25,369 nt of DNA, taken from NCBI GenBank assembly GCA_964549945.1, contig CAZJXD010000071.1, positions 1-25,369 on the forward strand, in the 5' to 3' direction. This document shows positions 23,598 through 25,369 of the stretch, piece by piece. The first letter of the stretch is position 1. Each line of letters starts with the position of its first letter. The translations under genes and the position numbers were made by a program. A model generated the notes under the pieces. That model ran no database searches and was not told where the DNA came from. It saw only the letters and a list, made by a program, of their open reading frames with translations. The stretch comes from B25-G16 sp964549945. GTDB taxonomy: Bacteria > Desulfobacterota > DSM-4660 > Desulfatiglandales > B25-G16.

Positions 23598-24314
23598 ATG
23601 AAAAAGATTATCATAAAGGACGAAATATTCGATCTATTCCCCGATTTCTATCGTGGAATTGTCCTTGTCAAGGACATCTCCAACCAGAAATCGAACAAGA
23701 GGATCAGGAAGGTCCTAAAAAAGGAGATAGACAGGCAAGTCGATATCGATGAGCTGAAGGATCCGAGGATCCTGGCCTGGAATGAAGCCCACAGGCGATT
23801 CTCCTCGGATCCGGATACCTATCTGCCCTCCATTACGTATCTCCTGAAAAGCATGAGGCCAAACAGGGCCCTGCCATTTATCAACTCAGTGGTTGCCCTC
23901 TTCAACTACATCTCGCTGAAGTACGTCACGCCGTGCGGTGGAGACGACGTGGAAAGGGTTGAGGGGAACCTGGTATTAGGAATTGCAGACGGGACGGAGA
24001 GGTTTATCCCCCTCGGGGAGGAGATTGAGGAGCATCCCCTGCCCGGCGAGGTCATATACTACGATGATCGCAGCAAGGACGTGATGTGCAGGAGGTGGAA
24101 TTGGAGAAACGGGGAGGTGACGAAAATCACACCAGAGTCAAAGAGGATCGTGCTCAACATCGATTGCCTGCCCCCTGTCTCTCCTGATATGGGAAATGAG
24201 GCCGCCGATGAGTTGGCCCAGCTTCTCGAGCTCCACTGTAGTGCCGAGGTAGAAACCACCTATGTAGATGCCGGGAAAAGGGAAATTGATATATCTAGGC
24301 AGGATACACTCTGA
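23598..24314 (+). CDS. B3/B4 tRNA-binding-domain protein (PheRS-beta-like)
   Basis: The 238-residue protein resembles free-standing B3/B4 domains, the editing-type fold of phenylalanyl-tRNA synthetase beta. Supporting signs are an N-terminal ILAWNEAHRRF helix, the PSITYLLKSMRPNRALPFIN segment, a VVALFNYISLKYVTPCGGDD segment and a late DVMCRRWNWRNGE strand. Free-standing proteins of this type may remove mischarged amino acids, but no activity is proven for this one. ATG 23598 directly follows an in-frame GTG at 23595; AAAGG is nearby. The TGA abuts the ATG of the prenyltransferase gene, so the two are co-translated without an evident functional link. Confidence 0.85.
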   Translation: MKKIIIKDEIFDLFPDFYRGIVLVKDISNQKSNKRIRKVLKKEIDRQVDIDELKDPRILAWNEAHRRFSSDPDTYLPSITYLLKSMRPNRALPFINSVVALFNYISLKYVTPCGGDDVERVEGNLVLGIADGTERFIPLGEEIEEHPLPGEVIYYDDRSKDVMCRRWNWRNGEVTKITPESKRIVLNIDCLPPVSPDMGNEAADELAQLLELHCSAEVETTYVDAGKREIDISRQDTL

Positions 24315-25211
24315 ATGATGACCAACCTAACAATCTTATTAGGGCCAATGCGCATACCTTTCCTGATCTTGACTCCTGCGTGTGTCTCGCTGGGAGTAGG
24401 GACCGCCATCTGGACCTCGGGCGAAGTTCGCGTCATCTTTGTGGTATTCGCGCTTATAGGGGCCCTGTGTGCGCATATCAGCGTGAATTCCCTGAACGAG
24501 TATTTCGATTACAAGAGCGGCCTTGATTTCAAGACGAAGCGGACCCCCTTCAGCGGCGGCAGCGGGGTCTTGCCTGGAAATCCACGCATGGCTCGCCATG
24601 CCTTGGTCATAGGACTGGTTACATTTACGCTCACGGGTATAGTGGGTATCTATTTCGTGCTCGTGTGGGGCTGGCTTCTCATGCCCCTTGGCCTTATCGG
24701 CCTGTCCGTGATATTTTTCTACACGATCTGTTTCACCCACAATCCAGTGTTATGCCTGATTGCCCCCGGATTGGGCTTTGGAACCCTTATGGTGATGGGC
24801 ACTGATTTCGTTCTCACGGGCTCATACTCATTCACCGCCTTTATTGCCTCGCTCGTGCCCTTCTTCTTGGTCTGTAACCTGCTCCTGCTCAATCAGTTTC
24901 CGGATGTGGATCCGGACAAATCTGTAGGGAGAAGACACCTCCCCATTACCCTTGGTGTGCGGGCGAGCAGCCTGATTTACGGCGCATTTCTCCTGCTCAC
25001 CTATGTATCGATCGCTGTCGGCGTTCACCTTCACTACCTCCCTCGATTCAGCCTTATGGGATTGCTCACCATCGCTATCGCGATTCCCGCCTTTGCGGGC
25101 GCCTATCGGTTTGGGGGGAACATCAAAAGGCTCATGCCTTACCTGGGCCTCAACGTGGTCATTGTCATCGTCACCCCCCTGCTTGTAGCCACTGGACTGT
25201 TCCTTGGGTGA
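24315..25211 (+). CDS. UbiA-family prenyltransferase (MenA-like)
   Basis: The 298-residue membrane protein has about eight or nine hydrophobic helices. The first Asp-rich motif, NSLNEYFDYKSGLD, and the second, NQFPDVDPDKSVGRRHLPI, match the metal-diphosphate sites of MenA-type enzymes. These attach a polyprenyl chain to an aromatic acceptor such as 1,4-dihydroxy-2-naphthoate. The first motif has NE where MenA usually has ND, leaving its two later Asp residues. A role in menaquinone formation is likely but other acceptors are possible. ATG 24315 begins directly after the stop of the preceding gene. A 6-bp hairpin (25210-25229) overlaps the stop but lacks a T-run, so it is a poor terminator. 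Confidence 0.88.
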   Translation: MMTNLTILLGPMRIPFLILTPACVSLGVGTAIWTSGEVRVIFVVFALIGALCAHISVNSLNEYFDYKSGLDFKTKRTPFSGGSGVLPGNPRMARHALVIGLVTFTLTGIVGIYFVLVWGWLLMPLGLIGLSVIFFYTICFTHNPVLCLIAPGLGFGTLMVMGTDFVLTGSYSFTAFIASLVPFFLVCNLLLLNQFPDVDPDKSVGRRHLPITLGVRASSLIYGAFLLLTYVSIAVGVHLHYLPRFSLMGLLTIAIAIPAFAGAYRFGGNIKRLMPYLGLNVVIVIVTPLLVATGLFLG

Positions 25212-25311
25212 TGCTGAGGGTTTAGCATCGGAACGAAAGAAAAGTCCCATGACCCGTAAAAATGGAAGCAATATAGCGCTCTCCTGAGAAACTCCATGTG
25301 GAAAGGAGTAT

Positions 25312-25369
25312 GGAGATGTCTTTTTTTGTCTCATGCCCTCTACGTAATGCACCGGCAGGCCCCGATAAA
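25312..25369. repeat. Left end of a second copy of the MITE-like repeat
   Basis: The last 58 bases repeat the left arm of the element at 15460, with about six differences: GGAGATGTC, a T-run, TCATGCCCT, ACGTAATGCACCG, and CCCCGATAAA. The window ends inside it, so the right arm is not visible. It follows the prenyltransferase gene by 100 bases. Confidence 0.75.

Overview
The window looks like a chromosomal segment of an anaerobic deltaproteobacterium (Desulfobacterota, syntroph or sulfate-reducer type). This rests on the gene content: a MetV/MetF methylene-tetrahydrofolate reductase set joined to NuoE/NuoF-type flavin and Fe-S subunits, as in users of the Wood-Ljungdahl pathway. A DUF6125-type protein, several PAS kinases and a MenA-like UbiA prenyltransferase fit the same group. 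No rRNA, tRNA, CRISPR array, integrase or transposase was seen. The assignment is an inference from gene families.

Left part (1-4360), mostly minus strand. It starts with the first codons of a Cys/His zinc-finger protein and a truncated PilZ-like frame. Next comes an FHA-domain gene interrupted by one in-frame UGA. A perfect 7-bp hairpin lies directly downstream of that UGA, and the frame stays open for 41 more codons, so this is a candidate selenoprotein. Then follow a PPP-family phosphatase, an AlaX-like alanyl-tRNA editing protein, a DUF6125 protein (plus strand), a lipoprotein and a MoaD/ThiS-type sulfur carrier.

Central part (4878-17311), all plus strand. A triple-PAS histidine kinase is followed by an AT-rich, inverted-repeat-bearing gap and a regulator with an N-terminal HTH and a C-terminal receiver domain. 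The main cluster comes next: a divergent MetF-like protein, a large Fe-S/molybdopterin-type subunit without the formate dehydrogenase active-site Cys/Sec-His pair, a NuoE protein, a NuoF fused to a GltD/NfnB-type FAD/NAD(P) module, MetV, and a canonical MetF. Together these could form a pyridine-nucleotide-linked, possibly electron-bifurcating methylene-THF reductase. Two palindromic repeat elements sit inside this cluster at gene boundaries.

Right part (17312-25369). A decayed stretch holds the C-terminal remnant of an isoprenylcysteine-methyltransferase-type gene. Then come a small exported NTF2-like protein, a membrane protein of DUF5684 type, and a Cpx-like envelope-stress module: a Spy/CpxP-like lipoprotein divergent from an OmpR-type regulator and its kinase, with GTAAA repeats between them. 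An amidase, a B3/B4-domain protein and the prenyltransferase follow. The window ends inside another copy of the palindromic repeat found at 15455.
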